38,204 nt of DNA from Nitrososphaerota archaeon (lineage in GTDB: Archaea > Thermoproteota > Nitrososphaeria > Nitrososphaerales > Gagatemarchaeaceae), in the NCBI GenBank assembly GCA_016200045.1, contig JACQFN010000005.1, positions 1-38,204 on the forward strand, read 5' to 3'. Under the pieces are notes generated by a model. The model had not been told where the DNA came from, ran no database searches, and saw only the letters and a program-made list of their open reading frames with translations. Below are positions 1-8,590 of this stretch, piece by piece. The number at the start of each line of letters is the position of its first letter. Position 1 is the first letter of the stretch. A program made the translations under genes and the position numbers.

Positions 1-327
1 GATGTGGACGGAGATCGCGTCGGCGCCCAGGCGGACTCCCTCGTCCACGGAGGAGACCAGGACCTTCCTGTTGGGAGAGGGGCCGAAGCTCGTGCTTGCC
101 GACAGATGGAGGATCATGCCGATTCTCGGCGGAGTTTTCAGGGCCTTCAGGACTCCCCTGTGGGCAAGGAATGCGGTCGCTCCTCCCCGGGCTACCGCCC
201 TGACCATCACTTCAGGCTCTTCGAGGCCCCTGATCGGGCCGTTTGTTATCGAATGGTCCATGGGAACACAGAGCATCCTTCCCCTGCGGGTTGTTCTGGA
301 AATCCTGACCGACTTGCCAGAGACCAA
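1..327 (-). CDS. 2-amino-3,7-dideoxy-D-threo-hept-6-ulosonate (ADTH) synthase, partial
   Basis: This is the N-terminal 109 codons of a class I aldolase-fold protein; the rest lies left of the window. The VPMDHSITNGPIRGLE stretch and the following GGATAFLAHRGVL match archaeal ADTH synthase (the MJ0400 type), where VPMDHGVxxGPIKGL is typical. The family condenses L-aspartate semialdehyde with a sugar phosphate to start the archaeal shikimate pathway. I chose the TTG at 327-325 because GGGGAG lies 6 nt upstream and the protein then begins at the usual point before GKxVRxxR. It begins 2 nt after the stop of aspartate-semialdehyde dehydrogenase, the enzyme that makes its substrate, so operon position supports the call. 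The Schiff-base lysine is outside the window. A fructose-bisphosphate aldolase paralogue of the same fold is the main alternative. Confidence 0.85.
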   Translation of the reverse strand, partial: MVSGKSVRISRTTRRGRMLCVPMDHSITNGPIRGLEEPEVMVRAVARGGATAFLAHRGVLKALKTPPRIGMILHLSASTSFGPSPNRKVLVSSVDEGVRLGADAISVHI

Positions 328-329
328 GT

Positions 330-1394
330 CTATCTCCCCAGTCTCCCCTGGGCCGCCATCAGCTCCGCTGTGAGGATCGCCGTGCCTGCGCCCCCCCTGA
401 TGGTGTTGTGCGAAAGAAGTGTGAGCTGAATCGAATTCCTGCCGATGCCGTTGCGGACCCTTCCCACCACCACGCTCATGCCCGGAACGCTCCCGGCGAA
501 CCTGTCGAGCCTCGGCTGCGGCCTGTCGTGCTCAGTGCGCACGATGATAGGATGCTCAGGGGCGGTTGGAAGGTGGAGCTCCTGTGGGGCGCCCCGGAAT
601 CGGGTCAATGCTTTCGTGGCTGCGGCTGGAGTCACTGCGCCCGAGAACTCTGCGTAGAGAGTCTCCAGGTGTCCGTCGACGACGGGGACGCGGTTGCAGG
701 AGATCGCCAGTTCGAGGTTTGCGGGGGATACGCTGCCACCGGCTGCGACTCCGAGGATCTTCCTTGATTCGTCGGCGACCTTCTCCTCCTCGTTCTTGAT
801 GTAAGGTATCACGTTGTCGGTGATGAGGAGGGAGGGGACCCCGGGGAAGCCGGCGCCGGAGATCGCCTGCATGGACGTGACGACTACCTTCCTCAATTTG
901 AAACGCCCGAGGAGGGGCTTCATCACCATTGTGAGTCCGGTGACGGTACAGTTGGGGGTAGCGACGATGGACCCTCTCCAGCCCGTGCGCTTCCTCTGGA
1001 CGTCGAGGAGGGAGAGATGGGAGGGATTGACCTCTGGGATTATGAGTGGGACGTGTTCATCCATCCTCCGGGCCGAGGCCTCGGTGATCACGTTGAACCC
1101 TGCCTTGGCGAATCTGGGTTCGACCCTTTCTGCAGCCTCCGAGGGGAGGGCGGAGAAGACGAGGTCGCACCCCTTGGCATTCTCCGGGCTGGTGGAGCGG
1201 ACCTTCATCCTTGCCGCCGCCCGCGGAATCTCGGTGGGCGATAGCCACCTTGCGGCCTCGCCGTACATCTTGCCCGCAGACTCGCCGCCCATGAGCGTCT
1301 CTAACCTGATGAACGGGTGGTCGTCTAGCATTGCCACGTATCGCTGCCCGACTGCGCCGGTGGACCCTAGGAGGCCCGCCGTCAGTTGTTTCAA
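330..1394 (-). CDS. asd: aspartate-semialdehyde dehydrogenase
   Basis: This 354-residue protein reduces aspartyl phosphate to aspartate semialdehyde with NADPH, the branch point for threonine, methionine, lysine and, in many archaea, aromatic amino acids. The N-terminal Rossmann motif GSTGAVGQRY is at about residues 10-19. The catalytic cysteine is Cys149 in ATPNCTVTG, SGAGFPGVP follows at about 179-187, and the substrate-binding histidine is probably His242 in RVPVVDGH. The pattern is that of the archaeal/fungal subtype. The start is TTG and overlaps the lysC stop in a TTGA quartet, so translation is probably coupled. It lies between aspartokinase and ADTH synthase in one transcription unit. 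Confidence 0.95.
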   Translation of the reverse strand: MKQLTAGLLGSTGAVGQRYVAMLDDHPFIRLETLMGGESAGKMYGEAARWLSPTEIPRAAARMKVRSTSPENAKGCDLVFSALPSEAAERVEPRFAKAGFNVITEASARRMDEHVPLIIPEVNPSHLSLLDVQRKRTGWRGSIVATPNCTVTGLTMVMKPLLGRFKLRKVVVTSMQAISGAGFPGVPSLLITDNVIPYIKNEEEKVADESRKILGVAAGGSVSPANLELAISCNRVPVVDGHLETLYAEFSGAVTPAAATKALTRFRGAPQELHLPTAPEHPIIVRTEHDRPQPRLDRFAGSVPGMSVVVGRVRNGIGRNSIQLTLLSHNTIRGGAGTAILTAELMAAQGRLGR

Positions 1395-2614
1395 GAATCT
1401 GCCACCATCATGGCTTCCCGGATTAGCTTGGAGGCCCTTTGGGACTGGTCTGCGGAGACGAAGACGCGGATTGAAGATTGGATGGTAACGATGCCGTATA
1501 GGTTCATTCCAGACCTCGCGAGGGGCTGGGTTATCCTTTGGATCACTCCCGGCTGGGTCTCCAGAGCCTTGCCCTTCACTGATACCATCGCGAGGCCGTC
1601 GAAGGAGGAGACGGCCTTGCCAAGCTTCCCTCCGATGAGGACGTCGTGGACCCCGTCTAGGACCCCGGCGCCGCCGGAGACGTAGAAGATCGCCGCTGTC
1701 GATTCGAAGGAGAGGGCCAGAATCGACGCCTGCGCCTCGTGTATCGCCTCGGCGATGGTCGTCATGGTGTCGAGCCGTTCCGGGTCGATGCCGACTATAG
1801 TGATCATGGAGACCCCGAGACGCGTGACCTCGACCTGGACGTCGGGGACGTCCCCCTCGATGACTGTCCCGGCGTCAAGCCTTCCGAGGCTGGTCACCCT
1901 GATCTTCAGGCCCGGAGGCTGGTACCTGAGGGCCTTCAGCTGGAGGAACTTCGCCCCGCCGGCTGCGAGCATCTCGGCCTCCTCGCCGTTGAGGCTCTCG
2001 ATGAAGAGGGGGTTCTTCACTCTGTCTGGGTCGCTGGTGTAGACGCCCTCGACGTCCTTGATGAGGACCACTTCGCTGGCCCCCAGGCAGTTTCCGAGCA
2101 CGACCGCAGTGGTGTCGCTCCCTCCCCTGCCGAGGGTAGTTATCTTGCCAGTCCGGGTCCGGCCGAGGAAGCCGCAGACCACGGGAATCTCCCCCCGCTC
2201 CAGCGCAGGGGAGAGCACCTGGAGGGCCTTCTCGCGCGTGATGTCCATGAGCGGGTTGGCGTCCTGGTGCCTGTCGTCTGTGATCACGGGCCAGGAAGGC
2301 GTGTCCGGGTCTATGACCACCGGCTGCAGCCCTTGGGTCGCAAGCGCTGCGGCGACGAGGCGGGCGCTGGCCTTCTCCCCCGAGGAGAGCAATTCGTCGA
2401 GCAGGGAGGCGTCCATGTTCGGGTTGACCCCCTTCGACAGCGAGAGCAGGTTGTCTGTGACTCCCTTCATCGCTGAGACTACGACGACGACCCCGACTCG
2501 CCGGGCATGGGCCTCCTTGATCAGTCGGGCGGCTTGGCCCATGGACCGTTCGTCCTCGAGGACAGAGCCGCCAAACTTGACGACAATTGTTTCCTGGTAT
2601 CCAATCTTGTTCAT
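1391..2614 (-). CDS. lysC: aspartate kinase
   Basis: This 407-residue protein phosphorylates L-aspartate, the first step of the aspartate family and here also the supply of aspartate semialdehyde for the ADTH route. The amino-acid-kinase signature VVKFGGSVLEDE is at about residues 12-23, and GRGGSDTTAV lies in the nucleotide/substrate site near the middle. The last roughly 140 residues look like tandem ACT domains (VSMITIVG and GMNLYGIVTIQSS), so feedback inhibition by an end product is likely, though the effector cannot be read. The ATG is preceded by GGAGGG at 2624-2629, 9 nt away. It is monofunctional, with no homoserine dehydrogenase fusion. Confidence 0.95.
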   Translation of the reverse strand: MNKIGYQETIVVKFGGSVLEDERSMGQAARLIKEAHARRVGVVVVVSAMKGVTDNLLSLSKGVNPNMDASLLDELLSSGEKASARLVAAALATQGLQPVVIDPDTPSWPVITDDRHQDANPLMDITREKALQVLSPALERGEIPVVCGFLGRTRTGKITTLGRGGSDTTAVVLGNCLGASEVVLIKDVEGVYTSDPDRVKNPLFIESLNGEEAEMLAAGGAKFLQLKALRYQPPGLKIRVTSLGRLDAGTVIEGDVPDVQVEVTRLGVSMITIVGIDPERLDTMTTIAEAIHEAQASILALSFESTAAIFYVSGGAGVLDGVHDVLIGGKLGKAVSSFDGLAMVSVKGKALETQPGVIQRITQPLARSGMNLYGIVTIQSSIRVFVSADQSQRASKLIREAMMVADS

Positions 2615-2931
2615 GTATGAAATCCCTCCAAAATAGCGAGAGAGTTGGAGAGTTATCTACCAACTATAGCCGTACACAGGCCAGTGGTACGCGGTGATGC
2701 CTCGTGTCGCAGCTTCCTTCAAACTTCTCGCACTACGTTCTGGCTTCGTTACTTATTTATTCATTCGTGCGCATAAGTGATCATTGTCCCGTTGCCAGTT
2801 GTTCGTCCGGTTCTTCCATTGGTCGGAAGAGTGAAATTCGCAGGATCTATGCTAAACTGTGTCTGGCAAAAGGGGCGGCATTTGACTCGGGGGATCTAAG
2901 CCGGCCCGCGGCATCGCACTTACTGAACAGG
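2615..2931. other. intergenic region upstream of lysC
   Basis: About 317 bases separate the lysC start from the hemH stop. It holds the lysC Shine-Dalgarno (GGAGGG, 2624-2629 on the minus strand) and a short inverted repeat, AGTTGG at 2643-2648 with CCAACT at 2660-2665, which could be an operator near the lysC promoter. An A/T-rich patch around 2750-2765 (AATAAATAAG on minus) is a possible TATA element. A plus-strand reading frame from about 2704 runs into the end of hemH and has no recognisable features; I do not call it a gene. I see no tRNA or convincing structured RNA. Confidence 0.5.
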
Positions 2932-3837
2932 TCACACGAAATCCCTGGCCTCGACTACTGAGAATAAACAGTCGATGAACTCAGGGCTGGCGTTCAAGGA
3001 CCTGCATCTATCGAGGCCTGCCCCTACCCCTTTTGCCCACTCCCTACACTCGACGTCGATGTCGTAGAGTATCTCCAGGTGATCGGCGACGAACCCGACG
3101 GGCGCGATCAGGAATTTCCGTTTCCCTGCGTCGTGAAGTACATTGAGATGTTCCAGGATGTCTGGGCCCAACCAGGGTTCACCAGTCTTGCTCGCGCTCT
3201 GGAATGAGAAGCTCCAATCTTTGTACCCGGCGCTGTCGGCGACAAGGCCGGATGTTGCCAGTAGCTCGTCACGATATGGGTCTCCTTCCTGAAGAATCCT
3301 TGCTGGGAGACTGTGGGCGGTGAAGACAAGCCAAGTCTCGTCCCCCATTTTGGCGCTCGCCTCTTTCACCCTTTGATGCCATGCGCTGACGAGGACTGGG
3401 TTGTCGAACCATGACTCAACAGATTCGACTTCCATCTTCTTCGGCAGACTCTCGTTCGCGGCGTTGACAGCGGAGATGTAGGAGTCGATGCTCATGCGGG
3501 AGTAGTGTGGGGCCAGGGCAATCGTCAGGATGCTGTCGACACCCTCCTCAGAAGCTTGCCTGACGACATCGGCGATGAAGGGTGGGGAGTGCTTCATCGC
3601 GGCGTAGACTCTGGTCTCCGACCCTGCCTTCCTGAGAGCCCCTTCAAGGCCCTGCCTCTGCCTTTGAGTGATTTCAATCAGAGGCGAGACTCCACCAATC
3701 GCTTTGTAGCGGGCAACGAGGTCTGCAAGCGCCTCCTCTGAGGGCTTCAGTCCTCCTCTGATGTGAGTGTAATACGCCTCCACGTCGTCGAGTGTCCGTG
3801 GGGTTCCGTACGCCATCAGCAGGACCGCCTTGTTCAT
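2932..3837 (-). CDS. hemH: coproporphyrin III / protoporphyrin ferrochelatase
   Basis: This 301-residue protein inserts Fe2+ into a porphyrin. It resembles the Firmicute coproporphyrin ferrochelatase (CpfC): it opens with VLLMAYGTP, whose Tyr10 corresponds to the axial tyrosine of Bacillus CpfC, and continues with DVEAYYTHIR and YKAIGGVSPL. The catalytic histidine is His175 in AHSLPARILQEGDPY, and the conserved acidic residue is Glu255 in VGFVADHLEILYD. It ends with PEFIDCLFSVV, as Bacillus homologues do. The frame is open upstream to 4053, but that part overlaps hemE, so the ATG at 3837 (ATGA overlap with the hemE stop) is chosen. With hemQ in the same operon, coproporphyrin III is the likelier substrate. 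Confidence 0.93.
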   Translation of the reverse strand: MNKAVLLMAYGTPRTLDDVEAYYTHIRGGLKPSEEALADLVARYKAIGGVSPLIEITQRQRQGLEGALRKAGSETRVYAAMKHSPPFIADVVRQASEEGVDSILTIALAPHYSRMSIDSYISAVNAANESLPKKMEVESVESWFDNPVLVSAWHQRVKEASAKMGDETWLVFTAHSLPARILQEGDPYRDELLATSGLVADSAGYKDWSFSFQSASKTGEPWLGPDILEHLNVLHDAGKRKFLIAPVGFVADHLEILYDIDVECREWAKGVGAGLDRCRSLNASPEFIDCLFSVVEARDFV

Positions 3838-4871
3838 TTTCTGCTCCTTGTTTTCTCGTGCACGATGTTGACTAGCTGTTTGAGGTTGCTTGGAGAGGTG
3901 ACCTTGAGGACGCCATGGCCCAAGCTGAAGACGTGCCCTCTGTGAATTTGCGCCTGTTGGAGAATATCGCCCGTCTGTCTTCTCATTGTCTCTCCACCAA
4001 CTGCCGCGACCACAGGGTCGAGGTTCCCTTGTACACCGACCCTGTCCGCGCATCTCCTCCAGACATCGTCTACTGCCACCCGCCAGTCCACACTCAGAAC
4101 ATCAGCCTTCGTAGACTGGAATCGCTCGATCAATGGGCCCGAGTTGGCACAGAAGTGAATCGTCGGCACCCTTCCACCGATGGACTCGATGATTTTTCGG
4201 GTGTAAGGGAGGACGTAGCGGTCGTAGTCCGCGGGGGAGAGGCATCCGACCCAGCTGTCGAAGAGTTGCACTGCATCGACCCCATGCTTGATCTGGCGGT
4301 CCAGGTACGATTCCACCATCGATGTCAACTTCCCCATCAGGGCCTTCCAGGAGTCGGGGTCGTCGTACATCATCATCTTGGTCCTCTCGAGCTCCCTGCT
4401 GGGTGCACCCTCAACGACGTAACCGGCGAGCGTGAATGGAGCGCCTGAGAAGCCGATTAGCGGAGTGCCGTCGAGCTTTCTGACAGTTTCATCAATCCCT
4501 TCGTAGACTTCGACGGCGTCACTCCGGGAATCGAAGTCCTTCAGTTGGGAGACGTCATCGGGTGTGCGGATCGGACCCGAGACCACTGGGCCGACGTCTT
4601 CCTCGATTCTGAACTTCACCCCCATGCCTTCCAGGGGCAGCATTATGTCTGCGAAGATTATCCCCGCATCGACCCCGAGCTCGCGGACCGCCCCGACCAC
4701 GGCCTCAGAAGCAAGTCCAGGGTCTTTGGCGATCTCCAGCACGTTCCGCGATCCTTTGAGGCTACGGTAGCTCGGGAGATATCTGCCTGCCTGCCGCATG
4801 AACCAGACGGGCGTGTACTCGGCCTCCTTCCGCCGACAGGCGTCTATGAAGACACTCAATTCAATGCGCAC
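3834..4871 (-). CDS. hemE: uroporphyrinogen III decarboxylase
   Basis: This protein of about 345 residues converts uroporphyrinogen III to coproporphyrinogen III. Signature motifs are PVWFMRQAGRYLPSYR near the N-terminus (substrate-binding arginines), FADIMLPLEGMGVKF, GFSGAPFTLAGYVVEG and QLFDSWVGCLS in the middle, and FSLGHGVLKVTSP near the C-terminus. All are typical of genuine HemE rather than methyltransferase paralogues. A GTG at 4871 is the outermost start and overlaps hemL by 16 nt. A TTG at 4859 is an alternative that would remove the first four residues. It sits between hemL and hemH. HemE marks a porphyrin route through coproporphyrinogen, rather than the siroheme-dependent (Ahb) route known from many archaea. 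Confidence 0.96.
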   Translation of the reverse strand: MRIELSVFIDACRRKEAEYTPVWFMRQAGRYLPSYRSLKGSRNVLEIAKDPGLASEAVVGAVRELGVDAGIIFADIMLPLEGMGVKFRIEEDVGPVVSGPIRTPDDVSQLKDFDSRSDAVEVYEGIDETVRKLDGTPLIGFSGAPFTLAGYVVEGAPSRELERTKMMMYDDPDSWKALMGKLTSMVESYLDRQIKHGVDAVQLFDSWVGCLSPADYDRYVLPYTRKIIESIGGRVPTIHFCANSGPLIERFQSTKADVLSVDWRVAVDDVWRRCADRVGVQGNLDPVVAAVGGETMRRQTGDILQQAQIHRGHVFSLGHGVLKVTSPSNLKQLVNIVHEKTRSRK

Positions 4872-6145
4872 TCTTTGAACGCTGTCGATGCAGCCCTGAT
4901 TGTCTGACTGATCTCAGACTCGGTATGAGATGTGGATAGGAAGATCGTCTCGAAAGGCGAGGGGGGAAGGTAGAATCCTCGCGAGAGCATCGACCTGTGG
5001 AACTTCGCGTAGGAAGCGGCGGTGCTTAGCTTGGAGTCTTGGAAGTTTCGCACTGACTTTTCCGTGAAGAAGAGGCCCAGCATCGAACCGACCCGATTGA
5101 TTGAGACCCGGGCTGAGTTCTTGGAAGCGGCTTCGGCAAGGCCTTCTTCAAGGCCGCATGAGAGTTCCTCAAGCATGGTGTATGCCTGGCCAGTGAGGTT
5201 GTCCAGCGTGGCGAGGCCCGCGACCATGGCCACTGGATTGCCGGACAGCGTCCCTGCCTGGTACACCGGGCCTTCGGGGGCCACTAGGCGCATGACTTCC
5301 TTCCTCCCTCCGTAGGCCCCCACGGGGAACCCTCCACCGATGACCTTCCCAAGGCAAGTTATGTCGGGCGAGACACCGAAGAGCCCCTGGGCCCCTCCCC
5401 TAGCCACCCTGAAGCCCGAAATCACTTCGTCGAAGATCAGCAGGGAACCGTTCTCCTTCGCCAGCTTTCGCAGTCCGGGAAGGAAACCATCATCAGGAGG
5501 TACGACGCCCATGTTGCCTGCGACCGGCTCCACAATTATTGAGGACACGTCAGCTCCGTCCTTCGTGAGCACATTCTCCACGGACTCGAGGTCATTGAAA
5601 GGGAGGGTGATGCTGTCTGATAGCACTCCACCTGTAATTCCTGAGGAACTTGCGAGGTCGAGGGTGGCAAGGCCTGACCCTGCCATGGTCAGAAACGGGT
5701 CGGCGTGGCCGTGATAACAACCCTCGAACTTGACGACCTTGGTCCTGGAAGTGAAGGCCCTGGCCAGTCGCAGGGCAGACATCGTGGCCTCAGTACCCGA
5801 GTTGACGAACCTCACAGCCTCAACGGACGGCATGGACCGGCGAATCTCTTCGGCGAGTCTGAGCTCGGGTTCCGTCGGTGCTCCGAAGCTCGTACCTTTC
5901 TTCACTTGACCGAGGACCGCCGAGATCACGGCAGGGTGGGCATGACCAAGGATCAGAGGTCCCCATGAGAGGACGTAGTCGATGTAGCTGTTTCCATCCG
6001 CGTCCCAAACCCTGGGACCCCTTCCCCGGTCGATGAACAATGGCTCTCCGCCCACTGCCTTGAAGGCTCGGACAGGGCTGCTCACACCCCCCACCATGAC
6101 TTGCCCGGCGCGTCGGAACATGTCGGCGGATTTTGTTGTGTCCAA
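4856..6145 (-). CDS. hemL: glutamate-1-semialdehyde 2,1-aminomutase
   Basis: This 429-residue PLP enzyme converts glutamate-1-semialdehyde to 5-aminolevulinate, the step after HemA. The PLP-binding aspartate lies in LLIFDEVISGFRVARGG, and the Schiff-base lysine is Lys267 in CLGKVIGGGFPVGAYGG. VNSGTEATMSALRLAR (phosphate-binding) and YQAGTLSGNPVAM (the GSA-specific gate) distinguish it from ordinary class III aminotransferases. The start is TTG at 6145, 7 nt after the hemQ stop. Length and motif order are normal. Confidence 0.96.
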   Translation of the reverse strand: MDTTKSADMFRRAGQVMVGGVSSPVRAFKAVGGEPLFIDRGRGPRVWDADGNSYIDYVLSWGPLILGHAHPAVISAVLGQVKKGTSFGAPTEPELRLAEEIRRSMPSVEAVRFVNSGTEATMSALRLARAFTSRTKVVKFEGCYHGHADPFLTMAGSGLATLDLASSSGITGGVLSDSITLPFNDLESVENVLTKDGADVSSIIVEPVAGNMGVVPPDDGFLPGLRKLAKENGSLLIFDEVISGFRVARGGAQGLFGVSPDITCLGKVIGGGFPVGAYGGRKEVMRLVAPEGPVYQAGTLSGNPVAMVAGLATLDNLTGQAYTMLEELSCGLEEGLAEAASKNSARVSINRVGSMLGLFFTEKSVRNFQDSKLSTAASYAKFHRSMLSRGFYLPPSPFETIFLSTSHTESEISQTIRAASTAFKECALN

Positions 6146-6152
6146 CCGCTCA

Positions 6153-6872
6153 CTACCCTACAAGATCGAGCATCCGCACCGGAGTGACCCTCAAGCAGGT
6201 GAAGATCGGAGTCTCCAGCTGGGTGTACTTGCTGGCGTCGGAGCCCCGGAGTTCCTCAACAAGAGCGAGGAATTCGCTGGGGTCATCGCCCTCGAAAGAG
6301 AGCACGAACTCCTGATCATCTAGACCGAAGGAATATCCTGTGTTGATCTTGATCTTCGGGTATTTGTGGCCGATCTTGAAGTGCTCTGCCATCATCCTCT
6401 GGCGCTCTTGGAAAGCGATGCTGTACCACTCCCTCTTCTTCACGAATGGGTACACGAACAGGTACTTGGAACCAGATAGGGACTGGGGACCTGACCCTTC
6501 TTGGCCGGGATGGCTGTGGCTCCCCAGATAGGTAGAACGGCGGGTCATCGCGAGGTAGGAGTACGGAGTCTCCAGATATCGGCCCAGCGAGGTTGACACC
6601 AAGTCTGAGAAGAGGCCCAGGAAGCTCTGGACGTCAGGGGAGCCCGCCGTCACCATGAAGTCGACGTCCCGCCTGAGGCCCACTAGCGAGAAGTATTGGA
6701 GTTCGATGTCAGAGGCGTGTCTGTTGAGTATGGTGAGGAATTCCTGCCTCGCCACCGCCTTCTCCTTAGGGCCGAGGAATCGCCACTCGCGGGCGACCTT
6801 GAAGAAATTGTACTTGATGAAGCGTTTGACAACTACATCTTCTGAAGGCTTCTGGGTCTCTTGGTCTGTCAA
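6153..6872 (-). CDS. hemQ: HemQ-type coproheme decarboxylase (chlorite dismutase family)
   Basis: This 239-residue protein belongs to the chlorite dismutase fold and resembles HemQ/ChdC, which oxidatively decarboxylates coproheme to heme b. Tyr141 in FVYPFVKKREWY corresponds to the catalytic tyrosine of Firmicute enzymes. His164 in MMAEHFKIGHKYPKI is the probable proximal heme ligand, and INTGYSFGLDDQEFV follows, as in Bacillus HemQ. A peroxide-type chlorite dismutase would have a distal arginine and not sit in a heme operon. The start is TTG (6872), 4 nt after hemB ends. With the CpfC-like HemH, it implies the coproporphyrin-dependent pathway. Function is inferred from motifs and context. 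Confidence 0.88.
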   Translation of the reverse strand: MTDQETQKPSEDVVVKRFIKYNFFKVAREWRFLGPKEKAVARQEFLTILNRHASDIELQYFSLVGLRRDVDFMVTAGSPDVQSFLGLFSDLVSTSLGRYLETPYSYLAMTRRSTYLGSHSHPGQEGSGPQSLSGSKYLFVYPFVKKREWYSIAFQERQRMMAEHFKIGHKYPKIKINTGYSFGLDDQEFVLSFEGDDPSEFLALVEELRGSDASKYTQLETPIFTCLRVTPVRMLDLVG

Positions 6873-6876
6873 ATTC

Positions 6877-7863
6877 TCACTCCGCCAACCAGTTCGAAGC
6901 CTGCTCTGCTGAATAGGTGATTATGATGTCCGCTCCGGCCCTCTTTATCGAAGTAAGGATTTCCAGTGTGGCTCTCTTCTCGTCGAGCCAGCCTCTGGTC
7001 GCGGCCGCCTTCAGCATGGCGAACTCCCCGCTGACATTGTAGGCTGCGATTGGAAGGTCGAATCGTGAACGGGCTTTCGCAAGGACGTCGAGGTAGGCCA
7101 GGGCTGGCTTGACCATCAGGATGTCCGCCCCTTCCTCTGCGTCGCTTGAGAGCTCTCTCATTGCCTCCCGCGAGTTCGGTGGGTCCATCTGGTAAGCACG
7201 CCTGTCTCCGGAGGAAGGCGCTGAGCCTGCGGCTTCCCTGAACGGCCCATAGAACGACGAAGCGTACTTTGCAGAGTAGCCCATAATGACCGTGTCCCCC
7301 AGTCCTTCAGAGTCAAGGGCCGCCCGAATCGCGGCGACTTGCCCGTCCATCATCGCACTGGGTGCCACGACGTCGGCACCTGCCTTCGCGTACTCGACTG
7401 CGGCGCGGGCCAGAAGAGGAAGGGTCCGGTCGTTGTCGACAGAACCCTCGCGAAGGACGCCGCAGTGGCCGTGATTGGTGTACTCGCAGAGGCAGACGTC
7501 GGCCATTACTACTTCATCGGGGAACCGACGCTTTATCTCAGCGACCGCCCGCGGGATTGTTCCGACAGGTGAGTAGGCCTGCGACCCCACCTCGTCTTTC
7601 GAGCCGGTAATCCCGAAGAGCAGGACGGAGTTGACGCCCGCGTCGCGAAGCCTGGCAACGTAGTTCGTAAGCCTGTCGACTGCGTACCTGTTGACTCCTG
7701 GCATGGACTCGATGGGCTCGATGATTCCCGAACCTTCTGTCACAAAGACGGGTGAGACGAATCTTCCTGGGTCCAGGGCAGTCTCCCTTACCAGCGCTCT
7801 AATCTGCTCCGACTGCCTCAGACGTCGCAGGCGGTCCGTTGGTCTCGGCTTCTCCTCAAGCAA
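6877..7863 (-). CDS. hemB: delta-aminolevulinic acid dehydratase (porphobilinogen synthase)
   Basis: This 328-residue protein condenses two 5-aminolevulinate molecules to porphobilinogen. The two active-site lysines are Lys199 (GYSAKYASSFYGPFREAA) and Lys252 (ILMVKPALAYLD). Cys124, Cys126 and Cys134 in ADVCLCEYTNHGHCG form the zinc site, so this is the zinc-dependent subtype rather than the aspartate/Mg type. The start is TTG at 7863: an in-frame TGA lies three codons upstream and GGGAGG lies about 10 nt before it, so no longer form is possible. It overlaps the 3' end of hemD by 8 nt. Confidence 0.97.
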   Translation of the reverse strand: MLEEKPRPTDRLRRLRQSEQIRALVRETALDPGRFVSPVFVTEGSGIIEPIESMPGVNRYAVDRLTNYVARLRDAGVNSVLLFGITGSKDEVGSQAYSPVGTIPRAVAEIKRRFPDEVVMADVCLCEYTNHGHCGVLREGSVDNDRTLPLLARAAVEYAKAGADVVAPSAMMDGQVAAIRAALDSEGLGDTVIMGYSAKYASSFYGPFREAAGSAPSSGDRRAYQMDPPNSREAMRELSSDAEEGADILMVKPALAYLDVLAKARSRFDLPIAAYNVSGEFAMLKAAATRGWLDEKRATLEILTSIKRAGADIIITYSAEQASNWLAE

Positions 7864-8590
7864 GCCTTGTCATCCTCCCGATTGAATAGACTAGGGCGTC
7901 GAATGTCTGAGATTCGGGCTGCACCACTTGGTGGAAGCCCCGTTTCCTTGCGGCCTCAGCCGTGATTGGTCCAATGCAAGCCGCGGGCTTGGAGATGATT
8001 TTGACCAAGTCCTCGGGTGACAACTGTGCGCAGAGAGCCTCCACCGCGGAGGGGCTTCCGAAGACCACGACATCGACGGCCAGCAGGGATGCAGGGTCCC
8101 CGATGGGCCTCCGTCTCGTCCTATAGATCGTCAGGTCCTCGACTGTGAAGCCTCGGTCCCTGAGGTGGTCGCTAGTATTCTTGTCTGCGATGTCGGTTCT
8201 GAGCATGAGGATTCGACCCGCAGGGCCGGGTAGCTCGCGGGCGAGTTGGACTAAGAGGGACTTCGTTGGTGTAAAGTCAACCCGAACACCTTGCTTTGTT
8301 AGGGCAGCGCCGGTCCTCTCCCCGACCGCGCCGACTTTTGGCCGGCCGTCCCAAACCATAGCATGCCCGAGGAGAACCATTCGCTGGGCGAAGAAGCGCA
8401 CTCCTGTTGGTGAAGTGAAAAGCAACCAGTCGTAATCATGCAGTCGTGAGAGGCCCATGTCAACCGGCGACCAATCTTCGGGAGGTAGAAATTGGAGAAG
8501 GTCCATAGGTATGGCCTCGATTCCTATAGCCTCAAGCTTCGGGACGAGCTCGGCGTTGCCTTCCTGGGAACGGGTGACCAAGACTTTCAA
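7856..8590 (-). CDS. hemD: uroporphyrinogen III synthase
   Basis: This 244-residue HemD cyclises hydroxymethylbilane to uroporphyrinogen III with D-ring inversion. The family is weakly conserved, but the two-lobed pattern is visible: VLVTRSQEGNAELVPKLEAIG at the start, then DWLLFTSPTGVRFFAQRM, VGERTGAAL, the second lobe with VVVFGSPSAVEALC, and CIGPITAEAARKRGF near the end. The start is TTG at 8590 in a TTGA overlap with the hemC stop. Its position between hemC and hemB makes the assignment firm. Confidence 0.93.
   Translation of the reverse strand: MKVLVTRSQEGNAELVPKLEAIGIEAIPMDLLQFLPPEDWSPVDMGLSRLHDYDWLLFTSPTGVRFFAQRMVLLGHAMVWDGRPKVGAVGERTGAALTKQGVRVDFTPTKSLLVQLARELPGPAGRILMLRTDIADKNTSDHLRDRGFTVEDLTIYRTRRRPIGDPASLLAVDVVVFGSPSAVEALCAQLSPEDLVKIISKPAACIGPITAEAARKRGFHQVVQPESQTFDALVYSIGRMTRLA

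Noticed and set aside
2704-2961. Plus-strand 85-codon frame before hemH
   Set aside because: It lies in an intergenic region, runs into the hemH 3' end on the other strand, and has no motif, ribosome-binding site or good promoter.
3838-4053. N-terminal extension of hemH
   Set aside because: The extra residues overlap hemE and are arginine-rich nonsense; the ferrochelatase family start matches the ATG at 3837.
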